DNA from: Oncomelania hupensis
Taxonomy: Eukaryota; Mollusca; Gastropoda; Littorinimorpha; Pomatiopsidae
DNA length: 64,000 bases
Direction of reading: 5' to 3'
Assembly (NCBI GenBank): GCA_036898135.1
Contig: CM072513.1
Span: 78,975,963 to 79,039,962 of the forward strand
Of this stretch, positions 13,501 through 23,400 are shown one piece after another (position 1 is the stretch's first letter; each line of letters starts with the position of its first letter). Made by a program: the position numbers and the translations under genes. The notes under the pieces were generated by a model. That model was given only the letters and a program-made list of their open reading frames with translations. It was not told the origin of the DNA and did no database searches.

Positions 13501-16500
13501 TAACCCTATCCGCACACAGACCGAGTTAAACATATAAATGTATTAAGATTAGCCACAGGGTGATTAAACTAGCCGATCCCCGCAAACAAAGACGTAATAG
13601 CATTCCATTGTGCAGAGCCCAGTAACAATAGACCCACCGTCACAGCAGGGATGGAACCCGCAATCTTCAGAACTGGAAACTAGGTATATAACCAACTGTA
13701 CTTAAGGTCACCCCAGTATGTGATAGCAATGATTGTAGTAATGAAATGATTTGTACTACGATATCCATCGTTGCACACAGATACAGGTCTACATTTTGTT
13801 CAACTATTGACGCCGCTCTTCATGCTTTGTCCGAGCAATGATTATTTCCTGTGCAGAGTGCACGAGTCAGCTTTAGGCCAGCCTGCAGTATTGATTAATA
13901 TTAAAGGTAGCGACCGTAACACGGCCTTTTCCATGTTGACTCAGTATTCAATTTTGGCCTTTTATAGATTTATTATACAGCAGGCTAGGGACTGTCGAGT
14001 GAAGTTGTAAATTATATTCACGTGACGTTTAGAGCTATTTATGACTAGTTATGAACTTTATAGGTCCAGTAATGGACATATCGCGTACACATGCGTGCGC
14101 GCGTGCGTGCGTGTGTGTGTGCGTCCGTGTATGTGGTGTGGTGTAAGCCTATGTGTGTGCGTGTATATGTGTGGGTGTTGCTTTGCAGATTACTACACTC
14201 AGCAATTAATAAATATAACAACAAGCTTCTTCAGTTTATTGGCAACACTTTAGGTACCATATTCGAATGTACCTTTCGGGAAGAACCACAACACTTGTTT
14301 TTAATAATAAAAGCCTACACCCACTCATACAGCCACTGAACCATTTGTACATCTATCCAACCGTCCATCCCATCCATTTATTCATGCATTACCAATTAAA
14401 TACCCTTGGGTATAGTTCATCTTCTTATCGTTTATTGCGTTTGTGTTGACTATTATTTTGTACATCAGTTTTATCTTTTTAGGGTGCTGGAGGATTGACC
14501 TTAGTGTATATTGACTTGACAATACAGATTGATTTTATCCTTGTTGTATTGTAAATAAATTTTATTCTTTGCTTAGCGCGACAATATATAGGCTATTGGT
14601 GGCCCATCCTCAGTCAATGATCGACGTATTGTCTATGCATAATGTAATCAAATAGCCAATGGCGTTGCCTAGTCTCCACACTGGCGCTGTCGAGCTATAC
14701 ATATTAATTGCATTGCCGGTGTCGTATTAAAAACTTTCACTCGAGAAACAAACTATGGGCTAGATTATTTCCCATGAATTTAAACATGTTATTCCCCTTA
14801 ATTAGTTCATTATTCAGTTCTTACAGGGTCCAGCGGACTGCAACGAGCCGAATCAGGACCACACAATCAAGACCATCTCTTGGCTGAAAGAGGACTCACC
14901 CCTGATTCGAATAAAAGATCTGCCGAAACAACCCTAGTGGTAAGACTGAAGGCACTCCACTAGCCGGTAACTTTATAATAAAGGCATCCCACGCAGGGGA
15001 CGCTAACTCAAATTTATCGAACCCCCGTTTACAAAAACAAAATAGAATACAAACATCATTATACATATACAATGCCTACATTGCCAAATAATAATATCAT
15101 AGGAAACCCCAGTGATCATTTGGCAGAAAGCGTCCAATATTCTCAAGCTGATCCAACAGACCTCGCACACAAATAAGGAGTTTTGTCCCGGAAGAGTTTT
15201 CAAGAAAAAAGGTAGGCGATTGGTCTAGTGAAGAAGATAGTAGTACTATAGTAGATTGATAGAACAGAATAGGAATGAGAAAGAACAAAGGAGAAAGCGA
15301 CAGTGGGAATTTCAAGCACTAAATTTCCAGAAGGTGTGAATACTATTTTTACAGAAACCCCCGGCGCCCCCACGGGGGGATTCCCCTTACTTACGTGAAA
15401 ATTGAAAAACACTGTTCATTGTGACACCACTGGTGAAAAACATTCGTCGACTCTACATAATTTACATAATTATATACAAATTCAGCCGGTATGGCATTTT
15501 TATCGTAATTAATATATATTGCATTTTTAATCAAAAATAATAGTCCTCCTGAAAATCCTAAATATTCATTGCTGCGGCGTGAAATTTCGTCGCGGGCCAT
15601 GGGTCAGTATTTTTACTCGTAACATAATCAATATGCCTCGTTTTTCTCGGTAACATTGGTACCGATGGCCGCCGCGTGAACATTTCTTATATATAATTAA
15701 GGTCGCCGCGCCTCTTTATATATCCTATCACCATGCGGAGCAATTCGACACCAGTTGGTTAATTACCGTGACAGGCTTTCTCCACCCTGGAGAATGTAGC
15801 CTACACAATGCATGAACACGCTGAGCACGATGCAAACAGATGTGCACCGTACTGACCAGACTACGAGCACTGACATCTTCCATCCACTCAAACAACTGCA
15901 GCCTATGGTCCAGCTGCGGCTAATAGTATTTCTTAAATTCTTTCTTTCCTCTGGATTGGGAAAGCGATTACGTTTTATATACTAGTCCGGAAAACATAGT
16001 GTGCGTATTCTTTGAAACCCAGAGTTATGGCGTACGTTACTAATAATGTTACACGCTCCAATGACACTACAAATTTAATGGAGGTCTGCCAATGACCGTT
16101 ACATGGTTTGGAAACTGCTACGACGGTGTGCATTGCAGACACCGCCAAACTATGCAGCTAATACAATGCAATACAATATAACACTATTGCACCACAAATA
16201 GTAGACTTCCACACACGTTATTGTCCAACTTCATATGAAATAAAGACCAATTTTAAAAAAAAATTTAAACATAGCAGATACTCTCACCACCACTCAGCCT
16301 GGTGTGCATCCATGACATTTGCTCAATTACAATTTTTATAAGTTTTCTGCCTTTTATCTCACAACTGATTGCATCGATTTTTATATATTGTATTTTTTTG
16401 TAAATTATTTTATTTTATTTTATTAATTTTTTTGCTTGTAAATAGTTCTGACAGACTAGTTGTTTCTTTGGGATAAAACCGAGTATCATGCAATGGGTCC

Positions 16501-19500
16501 CAACAGGAAGTTCTCTCCAAGATCGCACAAATAACTGCGGCCAGGACAAGGCTGAAGCCCATTTAAAAAGACTGGATCATCAGTCTACACTTCAAGGTAA
16601 GGCTGCAGCGTTCCCTAGTCATCTCCATCTTCCTATACACCTGCGAAACATGGACTCTCACAGCAGATCTACAACGAAGAATACAAAGCATGGAGATGAG
16701 GTGTTACAGAAGACTTCTGGGCATTTCCTGCATGCAAGCCTTGGCATACAGGCTTTTGGTGACTTCAATAATGTTATGCCTTATGTTGTACGATCTCATG
16801 GTTGCCCACAAAGCTGCATGCCAGACTCGGTCAAACGCATTTTTGACATCAACAAACAACTGATGTAGATGTTGTTGGTGCTGTAGGTATTTCTTGCAGA
16901 TTATTCTGAGGTTGAAAATCTGCTCAATGGTACTTCGCCTTGTCCTGAATCCTGCTTGTTCTTCAGCTATGATTTGTTCAGCTTGGGTTTCAACTTGCTG
17001 AGTGTTATTTTCAGGAGGACTTTGCAGGGATGGCTGATGAGGCCACCCCTGAAAATTACCCTTTTTGGGATGAGTGATGATAAGTGACTGGGTCCATGGT
17101 TTAGGTTACTCTCCACTCTGCCAGATCTTGTTACAGATAATGGTGAGGGCATCAATCATCGATTCTCTTCCTGCTTGAAGCAATTCTGCGGGTATGTTGT
17201 CCACACCCGCTGACTTCCCCTTCTTCATCGTTTGCACTGCTGCCTCACATTCTTCTCGGAGAATTGGGAGGATTTCTTCTATTTTCTGGGGACATGCTAG
17301 AACCGTTTGGTGTGTGGTTTTTAATGTCAGAGCAGTACTCTGGTCATCTATCCAAGACTTCTTGTTCTGCTGTAAGGCACAAGCCAGACTTGCTTTGAAT
17401 CGTTGAGGCCTTGGGTTGTTTAACATTTGTCAGCCGCTTCACAGTCTGGTAGGCCTTCTTGCTGTTGTTCTTGTTCAGATTGTTCTCTATTTCCAGGCAT
17501 TAATCTTCTATCCAGTTTCTCCTTTGCTGTGCGCATGCCTTTTTGGATGTCACTGCTGACTTTTCTATAGACCTCAGCTCCATTTGATGTGATTATTTTC
17601 CTTTTAATCTCTCTTCTTTGATACACAGGTCCAACAATCCACGGTTTCTTCTTTGGGCGGTGCTTTCCAAGGATCTTAGTGGCGGCATCTGTCATTACTG
17701 AATTGAAGGTGGTTTGTTTGTTTGTAGATTATAGTCACACGACACTTTCGCATATAGGTGACTACTGGACCGATTTATACTGACACCAGCGGGCCAGTTG
17801 TTGGTAAAGGGGAAAATAATATGATCACACGTTGACCAATCCGGGATTCGAACCAGCGACCTTTCGGTTACTAGCAAGACGCTCTTACCAACTGAGCTAC
17901 CCGGCCCCGTTTGAAGGTGGTAGTCTTGGCGTTGACATTTACTTCACCAGCTCCCAAAATGAGCAGTGGTGCAATTTTCCCTCATTGTGGCTTGGAATAT
18001 TTCTGCCACCTCCGGGTCCTGCTGTTTGTCCAGGTCGAACTTCAGCATGGTTCATTTTGCTTTGTTTACTTTCTTCAAGTGGAGCCGGAAAGATATCACG
18101 AGATCGTGGTCACTTCCGATGTCTGCTCCTGGAAAAGTGTCTCTCTTGCCAATCTTGATGCTTGATCTGAAGCATTTCTTAACCATGATGCATTCAATCT
18201 GGGTAAGATGCTCCCGCTGGGACGGTGCCAGGTCCATCGTCCGGATTTTTTATGGGGACTAGGCGTGTTTGCCAGTATCAGACTGTTGTATCTGGCAAAC
18301 TCCAAGAGTCTCAGACCTCTGTCATTTGTCTCGTTGTTGCAGTGGGGTCCCTGTGTGTCTCCCAAGTTGTGGTACGCATCTTGGCCAACCTTGGCATTGC
18401 AGTCGCCTTGAACTATGACAATGTCATTCTTCGGCACTTAGTCAATGACAGCCTGCAGATGTTCATAGAAATTCACGACTTCGCTGTCGTCATAGTCTGA
18501 TGTTAGGGCATAGGCATCGATGGCGGTGATGTTGAAAGGGGCTGCTCTCAGACGGATGGTCATGAATCTACTGGAAAATTGGTGGCAACCCATGACAGTG
18601 GCCAGAATGTCTTTGTTGACCAAGAATCCAACGCCTTGTTCATTCCTGTCATCTCTCCCGCTGAAATAAAGCTTGTGGCCTTTGTCGGTCGTTGTTTCAC
18701 CTAGGCCTTTCCAGCGCAGCTCGCTGATACTTAAAATGTTCCATCGATAGTGGTCTAGCTCGTGGGCCAGCTCTTCTAATTTTGCCTCCGCAGTTAGGGT
18801 CCTGACATTCCAGTTTCTTATGACAATGTTGTCTCTCGGGCGGATCTTGCTTAGTTGTCCATCAGTAACCCAACTATCACCTCCGTCCTGGTGGCCAACG
18901 GAAGGCTCTGTCCTTGGTGACCCGGGCGACGACCGATCCGGTTTGGAGTGAGCGTTTCTTTTCATCATACGGTCTTGGACAAGAAAGACGTGGCGGGGCC
19001 CAATCCTATCCAGGCTGTTGGCCACAGCCGAAATCCACGAATACAGTGTGACTCGCCTTGGCCCCGAGCACGTGGTCGTTGAACCTATAGTAACATGGCC
19101 CTGGCCGGTGACCTCTGTATAGAAGACTTTCGCCCAGTGATGCCATGCTGACATCACCCCTGTTAGTCGCCTCTTACGACAGCCATGGAAACGTTTGGTC
19201 TATTCTTTTCAGTGCCCGAACCCACAGAGCACCATATGTCCTAGTGTGTAAACCACGACATTTCTAGTAGTACAAGTAGGTCAACTACATAGATACACAA
19301 CATTGCTGTATGTATTAATTCAGCCATCTAATCGTTCTTATACAACGCTTTTCCAGTTAAAGAGCTGCTCATGGCCCTGGCCGATTCAGAATTTATGCCC
19401 GATGCGCCCACTTGCAGCCTTTGGGAGCATCGACTGACGCCCAGACAACCGAGCACAATTCTGGGCGACCGGGACCTTTAGTGCATAGTGCTTACTGGGT

Positions 19501-19707
19501 GTATTTGTGTAGCCTGCAATCACACGTCTAGGACATCAACGTCAGGATCTTTAAAGTCCGTGCGAGCACAAACTTGTCGTCTGGGTGTCAGACTATGCAC
19601 ACAAATGTTGCAAGTGGGCGCCTCGGGCGGCTTAAGTTAGATCTTGTATCGGCCAGCGCCTTGAAGAGCTCTTGAGCTGTAAAGTCGCTATATAAGAACG
19701 ATGAAAT

Positions 19708-19785
<78 letters not shown>

Positions 19786-21349
19786 GTCTTTCCCATAATT
19801 TCCATTTATACTCACACACCACCTCCCAATCACCAACACTCACACCCAAGTAAACTCACAAATGTAACAACACAGATAAAAACGTCACGTTATAGAATGG
19901 TCGTTTCCGAGAAATACGATACGAATCATTCAGTTCCTGTAAAACCGTTCTAGTGTTTGGATTTTGTGACAGCAGCGCAGCCGTGAGGTGGCAAAATAGA
20001 GCAAGATTATTATTTTATGTTAACAACTTTTTTTTTTTAAATTCTCATGGAGAACTTTTAAGGTAACAAGTGTTCGACTAGTGTGAATTTTGAAAATACC
20101 GTATCATCATTTTGCCAGTTTGAGTTTCTGCGTACGTTGACAAAGCAAAACCATATGTGTGTGTGTGTGTGTGTGATGGGGGAGGGGGAGTAGGGTGTGT
20201 GTATGTGTGTAGGTGCGTGTGTGTGTGCGTGAGAGAGAGAGAGAATTAAAGAGAGATTTGTACACAGGCCCAAAAGCCAGAGAATGGAAAAAAAACGCAT
20301 AGTCAGCGTTAATCAATTTGACAGTCAGGCGTCCTTAATATGAGAGAGTATGCCAAGCAAGTCATCGAATCACTGACAAAACCGGAGGCACAAAAGATGA
20401 AGTATCTGGAATATACCATTTTGCACTTGCAGTATATGAGAGTGTGTGTGTGTGTGTGTGTGTGCGTGTGTGTGTGTGTGTGCGCGCGCGCGCGCGCGTG
20501 TGTGTGGAGAGATGGAGAGAGAGAGAGAAAGAGAGAGAACTCGCCTCCGTGCCTACAGCAAGATACAAAGGGGTAAGACATTACAATCGGTAAATAGGAT
20601 CAAAATTGTGTACATAAGAAACAAAATTTATGGATTTCATAACAGAATAATAAACCTCGGGAACACACGAGTTGTGATTAAAGCACTAGAACGTCGGTTT
20701 AGCCTATTTATTCTCGAGCCTTTACAGCATAAACAATCATGATAAAAAAAGACCTCATGTATACTATAAGCAGTTTATGTCTCTTTCCCACAGACACCAA
20801 CAGTATTTAGAATATTCATAATTATCTTACATGTAGTCTGTTTGTCACTGTAATATTACGAACAGCGGTACGGAATTTCCGCTGTACAGTCTTTACTCGC
20901 ATGGTTAGGCCTATAAATGCCGATCATATAGCATAGTAAGAACCCATGCCTCCAAAAATCATTGTTGGAACTTCTTGGTGTTTAAAAATAGGTTAGCGAA
21001 TGCGAAGCTAACCTTTGGTAGCGTGGAGCGTTACTAGGGTGGACGGGAGGGTAAGGAATGGTTCTAACCTATTTTGGAGCAAAAGAGGTCGATACTGTGT
21101 TCAGGAAATTAATAATTAATGACTTTACATGACTGCGGTACCCAACATCAAAATACCCAAGCGATATTCGGCATCCGATCAAGAGGACGATCGACTGCAG
21201 TGGACTGCAATAGGCCTATGATTATAAGCCTACAGATCTCCGAGCGCAGGAAAGAAGAACATAATGTGACTGAAACAAAATATCCCACCTGTGACCAGAA
21301 CCAACACAACGACGGCCAGGTATTCCAACCTGTCACACCTGAGCGCCAT
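5736..21349 (-). CDS. CUB-domain single-pass membrane protein with PPxY tail (5 exons, 435 aa)
   Basis: Assembled from exons 21349-21289, 9080-8972, 8692-8568, 8207-8019 and 6559-5736; every junction is GT-AG and phases agree (1, 2, 1, 1). Residues 1-21 are a signal peptide (MALRC start, AVVVLVLVTG core). Residues about 26-148 form one complete CUB domain: C26, C61, C88 and C112, FSPQYPDDYP, then GFHLEFTAV at the end. A Thr/Ser-rich stalk leads to a transmembrane helix at about 189-209, then KYYY. The cytoplasmic tail is very Pro-rich, with PPQY (223-226), PPAY and PPPTYSEA, which are WW-domain ligands of the NEDD4 type. A role as a surface adaptor whose tail recruits a ubiquitin ligase is inference; no named family was recognised. 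Intron 1 (12.2 kb) is packed with transposons. Start choice: ATG in exon 1 followed by the signal peptide. The link of exon 1 to exon 2 rests on phase and logic only. Confidence 0.8.
6664..7227 (-). repeat. Dispersed ~570-bp repeat, copy B
   Basis: It has the same landmarks as copies A and C. It begins with ttacagggtccagcgggctg and ends with ccccacaagggg. It lies in intron 4 of the CUB gene. Confidence 0.88.
7228..7435. other. Intron sequence without recognised features
   Basis: Part of intron 4 of the CUB gene. It contains imperfect cta/cac-rich triplets and nothing coding. Confidence 0.5.
7436..7653 (+). mobile_element. Diverged copy of the L2-tailed SINE, 3' half
   Basis: It shares tcgtagacgggtgagtgcc, then gattgtg..cag, gcgatgcgcc and gagttagatcctgtatcgcg with the full copy at 46575-46998, which is on the opposite strand. 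It is strongly diverged. Confidence 0.6.
8019..8207 (-). CDS. CUB gene exon 4 (C-terminal half of CUB domain)
   Basis: The acceptor is tgtttag and the donor gtaagtgt. It encodes GTPFCDD, SSGTNVVITFKSDSS and GFHLEFTAV, the classical last strands of a CUB domain, with the fourth cysteine (C112). Confidence 0.9.
8568..8692 (-). CDS. CUB gene exon 3 (middle of CUB domain)
   Basis: The acceptor is gatgcag and the donor gtgagtg. It encodes NSDCEWRITADAGYVV and GCRFDGVTIHDG, with C61 and C88. CUB domains usually carry an aromatic-rich core here, as seen. Confidence 0.9.
8972..9080 (-). CDS. CUB gene exon 2 (start of CUB domain)
   Basis: The acceptor is gtttgcag and the donor gtaagtt. It encodes SDAQCRTDYI and IFSPQYPDDYPN, the last being the SPxYPxxYP start typical of CUB domains. 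It needs one base from the previous exon, which exon 1 at 21289 supplies (G). Confidence 0.88.
9450..9590. repeat. Probable old dispersed repeat (aaaattggttaagtatagtt)
   Basis: The text atgaagtttaatcaaaattg through gttcttgagattgggcgttc and the repeated gaccgac words resembles a common degenerate invertebrate repeat. Only one copy lies in this window, so this is recognition, not proof. Confidence 0.3.
9600..10420. other. Intron 1 of the CUB gene, unassigned
   Basis: No coding region was seen. A short tgctgctgctgct run lies near 9876-9918. Confidence 0.5.
10423..10590. repeat. (GA)n microsatellite, interrupted
   Basis: About 165 bp of GA/GACA repeats. Open frames on both strands here are low-complexity artefacts. 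Confidence 0.97.
10600..11530. other. AT-rich intron sequence, no recognised feature
   Basis: Part of intron 1 of the CUB gene. No frames or repeats stand out. Confidence 0.5.
11533..12935 (+). mobile_element. Second RTE-X-like LINE fragment
   Basis: Broken RT frames include SGARQGVNLSPV (11561 onwards), LYADDTFILSETTEDMQQAL (11731 onwards, catalytic YADD retained), then a frameshifted thumb, and a Cys-His region CTVCDLDEIGDEFHYLFSC (12612 onwards) followed by MNTKSKNRLLNLCRF. It belongs to the same broad group as the LINE at the left edge but a different subfamily. Multiple stops and frameshifts show decay. Confidence 0.75.
12938..13050 (+). mobile_element. 3' end of an RTE-like LINE (or its SINE)
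   Basis: The text cagggttgctgaggacagag, gttaaacgatcacctgtggt and gacctccgagttaaggagta matches the extreme 3' end of the RTE-like LINE at 59340-59450, including the taggata tail. It is heavily 5'-truncated. Confidence 0.8.
13051..14821. other. Intron 1 of the CUB gene, mostly unassigned
   Basis: Contains a GT-rich low-complexity run (14092-14180). No coding region or named repeat was recognised in the rest. Confidence 0.5.
14822..15380 (-). repeat. Dispersed ~570-bp repeat, copy C
   Basis: It begins ttacagggtccagcggactg and ends cccccacgggggg. Landmarks are the same as in copies A and B. It lacks one internal block of about 20 bp (the tatcaacaaaacac part) present in A and B. Confidence 0.88.
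15381..16480. other. Intron sequence, no recognised feature
   Basis: AT-rich, with no convincing frame. Poly-A/T runs lie near 16255 and 16390-16435. Confidence 0.45.
16484..16736 (+). mobile_element. RTE-like LINE, RT thumb segment in inverted orientation
   Basis: It encodes, with decay, the segment DNGSxQEVLSxIAQ through CETWTLTADLQRR and the GISC end, equivalent to 58850-59090. It abuts the minus-strand LINE body at the palindrome tgcatgca (16729-16736). Orientation is opposite to the rest of the element, so an inversion or two insertions occurred. Confidence 0.85.
17714..17910 (-). mobile_element. tRNA-derived SINE (family 1), copy 1
   Basis: Minus-strand head ggggccgggtagctcagttg with an A box (tagctcagttgg) and a B box (ggttcgaatcc), an unrelated body of about 115 bp, and a (ttgtttg)-type tail. 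It is flanked by an 11-bp direct repeat, ttgaaggtggt, at 17703-17713 and 17911-17921. Over its shared body it looks identical to the copy at 48340-48544. It is inserted in the RTE-like LINE. Confidence 0.95.
18438..19157 (-). pseudogene. RTE-like LINE APE-type endonuclease, N-terminal part
   Basis: The open segment of 239 codons carries N and E motifs of APE-type endonucleases (WNVRTLT, SELRWKG) and the RDDRNEQGVGFLVNKD strand region. It continues in another frame at 18437-18096 (GDCNAK, then SDHD), so the enzyme is frameshifted. RTE elements encode one ORF with endonuclease then RT, which fits the order here. Confidence 0.8.
19332..19784. mobile_element. Two L2-tailed SINE pieces in inverted arrangement, (ATC)n tail
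   Basis: The left piece (19332-19590) matches the minus orientation of the SINE at 46575 (gcagcctttggga.catcg, gtctaggacatcaacgtcag). The right piece (about 19590-19708) is the 3' end in plus orientation (gttagatcttgtatcggcca, cgctatataagaacgatgaa), followed by about 25 ATC repeats. The ends therefore form a large imperfect inverted repeat. Confidence 0.7.
20154..20235. repeat. (GT)n/(GA)n low-complexity run
   Basis: Simple sequence only. Confidence 0.9.
20431..20540. repeat. (GT)n-(GC)n-(GA)n compound microsatellite
   Basis: It includes a gcgcgcgcgcgcgc run near 20481-20496, an alternating purine-pyrimidine tract with Z-DNA potential. Confidence 0.95.
21289..21349 (-). CDS. CUB gene exon 1 (signal peptide)
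   Basis: ATG at 21349-21347 in a fair context (tgtcATGG), twenty codons encoding a hydrophobic leader ending LVLVTG, then donor gtgggata. It ends in phase 1, as exon 2 requires. The 12-kb distance means this link is the weakest of the model; another leader exon nearer exon 2 could exist, but none was found. Confidence 0.6.
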
Positions 21350-21411
21350 GACAGCCGCAAAAGAAATGGAAGGAATTGTCGTCTGCTTGTTCAGAGCACG
21401 CGCACTCACAC

Positions 21412-21421
21412 CGCATGCGCA
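21412..21421 (-). promoter_or_regulatory. NRF-1-like palindrome upstream of CUB gene start
   Basis: The minus strand reads tgcgcatgcg about 70 bp upstream of the proposed ATG. This is close to the NRF-1 half-palindrome found in many metazoan TATA-less promoters. The site is visible; its use is inference. Confidence 0.3.
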
Positions 21422-21499
21422 TGCCCTGCTACTGTCCATCGATGCATGTATTTCTCTGGAGAAGAAGAGTAGTTGAGACGCACGAATGTCCTCCCTCAT

Positions 21500-22900
21500 C
21501 TAAACGAAAAATAGAGTTGCTTTTTTGAGATCGACGGTAAAGATTTCGCTCCCCTGATTTACAGCACCCAAGAGAAACTGGTAAAAACACGACCACATTG
21601 GTGAAACAAAATGTTCAGACGTAAGAAAGGGTGGAGATCGTGCGATATAAAAGCACCAGTCGGGTTTTTGTTGTTGTTGTTGTAGAGTAAGCGTAGCTGA
21701 ATCACAGCGAATCACTTAAGCCTACAACCTTTGTTCCTGGTTCCGCAAATTAAGCTTTACTAGTATTTATAGACCTACTATTGAGGTTTCCTCTGGTAGC
21801 CTACGAACGAACACGATTATGAGAAACTATGTGACTCGTCTTCGTATTGTAGCGATACCAGGCTCCAACTTATGGCCTGTTTTAATTGAAAGGTTCGTGG
21901 AGGTTCAACAACTTTTGTCCAAAAGGTTCAGCAACCTAGGTTCGGGATCTGAGAATCTCGAAAAAAAGTTTAGGCCTTTTTCGGAAATAGGAGGTAACTT
22001 GTCTTTTTGGTTTGTTATCCCGGCGGACCTCTCATCGCAGAAAACTATGAAAGCTACCCCGAGCTGCAATCTTTTCTTCGGGAAAGAGGGGTGGTGATTG
22101 CCTGGCAGTGCAAGGTCGAACTAGCGGAGCCAGCTAGGATTGCAACTGAAGGTTTGATGGAGGACAAAGCAGAAATTGTAGGCGAGAAACTGTATTCGAT
22201 TGCAAAGAGTCCGCATCAACGTTAGACAACTCTGCGCAACATGCGGGCAAGCCGGCCAAAGTTGTTTCCCCTCGTATTTCAAGGTCTATTAATACAGGCC
22301 ATAAACGAAACTGTGGTAATATATAATGAGGGGAAAAAAAGATGGCGCAAACAGTGTCCGATAAACAATGAGATAATATAATACTGTTTAAAATTTTGGT
22401 TGAGCGACGATGTAAAAGTTTACTGGCCGACTAATGCGGAAGCAAAACTGCAGTGTGATGACAAAACACAGTATGTCCAGCGATACTGGTTTTTCAGAAA
22501 ATCGAAATTGTGTGTTTTGATAACTTTTGTCGGTTTGTGTTTTGATGACTAGAGTCTATCTGGATCTCGCCATTGAAGGACACCTGCCATTGATAATTCG
22601 CACTGAAGATGCATATCATCGCGATCTCTACCAGGATGCAAACTTCTCATTTTTGACAAAATATGGACTAGCTTTGTTTTATCTATAAACGACTTGAAAT
22701 CTGTCAAACAGGACTATTCAATACAACTCACAAGTGGTTCTAGTTATAAACAGATGTGATACTCGTTCATTTAAAAGCAATGTTACTCATTCTATTTGTA
22801 GTGTGATGCGTTCCATGCACATAGTTGTCAAGGAGAGTCTGTGAGCGCCTCTATCTGTAATGTAATGTAGGTAAAGCGATAGTCCTATCCTGTCTCGTAA
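21500..22900. other. Upstream of the CUB gene; unassigned
   Basis: This holds one copy of a motif (ttcagcaacctaggttcggg then atctgagaa, 21925-21960) that recurs near 60570-60740. An open plus-strand stretch at about 22007-22225 has protein-like composition (YESYPELQSFLRERG) but no start context, splice sites or recognised homology, so it is not called as a gene. Confidence 0.4.
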
Positions 22901-22904
22901 CTCC

Positions 22905-23194
22905 AAGGTCGTTATTTATTTTATTTATTTATTTAATCGTTCTTATATAGCGCTTTTCCATCTCAAGAGCTGCTCAAGGCGCTGGCCAATACAGGATCTA
23001 ATTCAAGCCGCCCGATTCGCCAGCTTGCTGCCTTTGGGCGCATTGTAATAACGCTCCAGACAACTGAGCACAATCCTGGGCAGCCAGGGATGGGGGAGAA
23101 GGACCTAGGTGCATGCTGGGTGTGTTCTTGTCACCGGCACTCACCCGCCTAGGACATGAGCGTCAGGATTTTTAAAGTCCGTTATGATGGAATT
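22905..23194 (-). mobile_element. L2-tailed SINE, 5'-truncated copy
   Basis: On the minus strand it runs from ccatcataacggactttaaa to agcgctatataagaacgatt. It is nearly identical to 46600-46830 over the middle 150 bp (gggatgggggagaaggacct and neighbours). It directly abuts the remnant of an RTE-like LINE at 23195. Confidence 0.85.
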
Positions 23195-23319
23195 ATGCTC
23201 TGTTGACGTGGCCATCGGAGTTTCCATTTCTTCACCATTGTGAGCAAGTCATCGTGTTGTCCAATGGCTTGCGTCATGATCTGTGGGACTTCGTTGTTGG
23301 TAATGTGCTGGGTATAGGA

Positions 23320-23321
<2 letters not shown>
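23195..23321 (-). mobile_element. RTE-like LINE, downstream half of the interrupted copy
   Basis: On the minus strand, ttcctatacccagcacatta, gcaagccattggacaacacg and gaagaaatggaaactccga match the RT C-terminus at 59090-59190. It resumes the copy that stops at 32866, with a few bases of target missing. Confidence 0.85.

Positions 23322-23400
<79 letters not shown>

Larger units (their letters stand above)
16737..19215 (-). mobile_element. RTE-like LINE: 5' UTR, endonuclease and N-terminal RT
   Basis: Read on the minus strand: a 5' leader (ttcgggcactgaaaag near 19210), an endonuclease (IRNWNVRTLTAEAKLEELA, WNILSISELRWKGLGET, then VQGDCNAKVGQDAY and GSDHDLV), a linker with KPWIVGPVYQRREIKRK, and the RT start (VLACPQKIEEILPILRE, KKGKSAGVDNIPAELLQAG, then EQAGFRTRRSTIEQIFNLR and DVKNAFDRVWHAALW). 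RT catalytic motif and thumb are missing before the inversion point. Several stops and frameshifts are present, and a tRNA-SINE is inserted at 17714-17910. Confidence 0.88.

Noticed and set aside
17835..17910. tRNA gene on the minus strand
   Set aside because: A and B boxes are present, but acceptor-stem ends do not pair, and the sequence continues into the same body and tail as the copy at 48340. It is a SINE head.
16484..19215. Twin-priming inversion of the RTE-like LINE
   Set aside because: The order of direct and inverted pieces is the reverse of what twin priming gives, and no tail is present at the expected end.
21646..21653. Plus-strand TATA box (tataaaag) driving a gene
   Set aside because: No convincing plus-strand gene follows; only a short open stretch near 22007.
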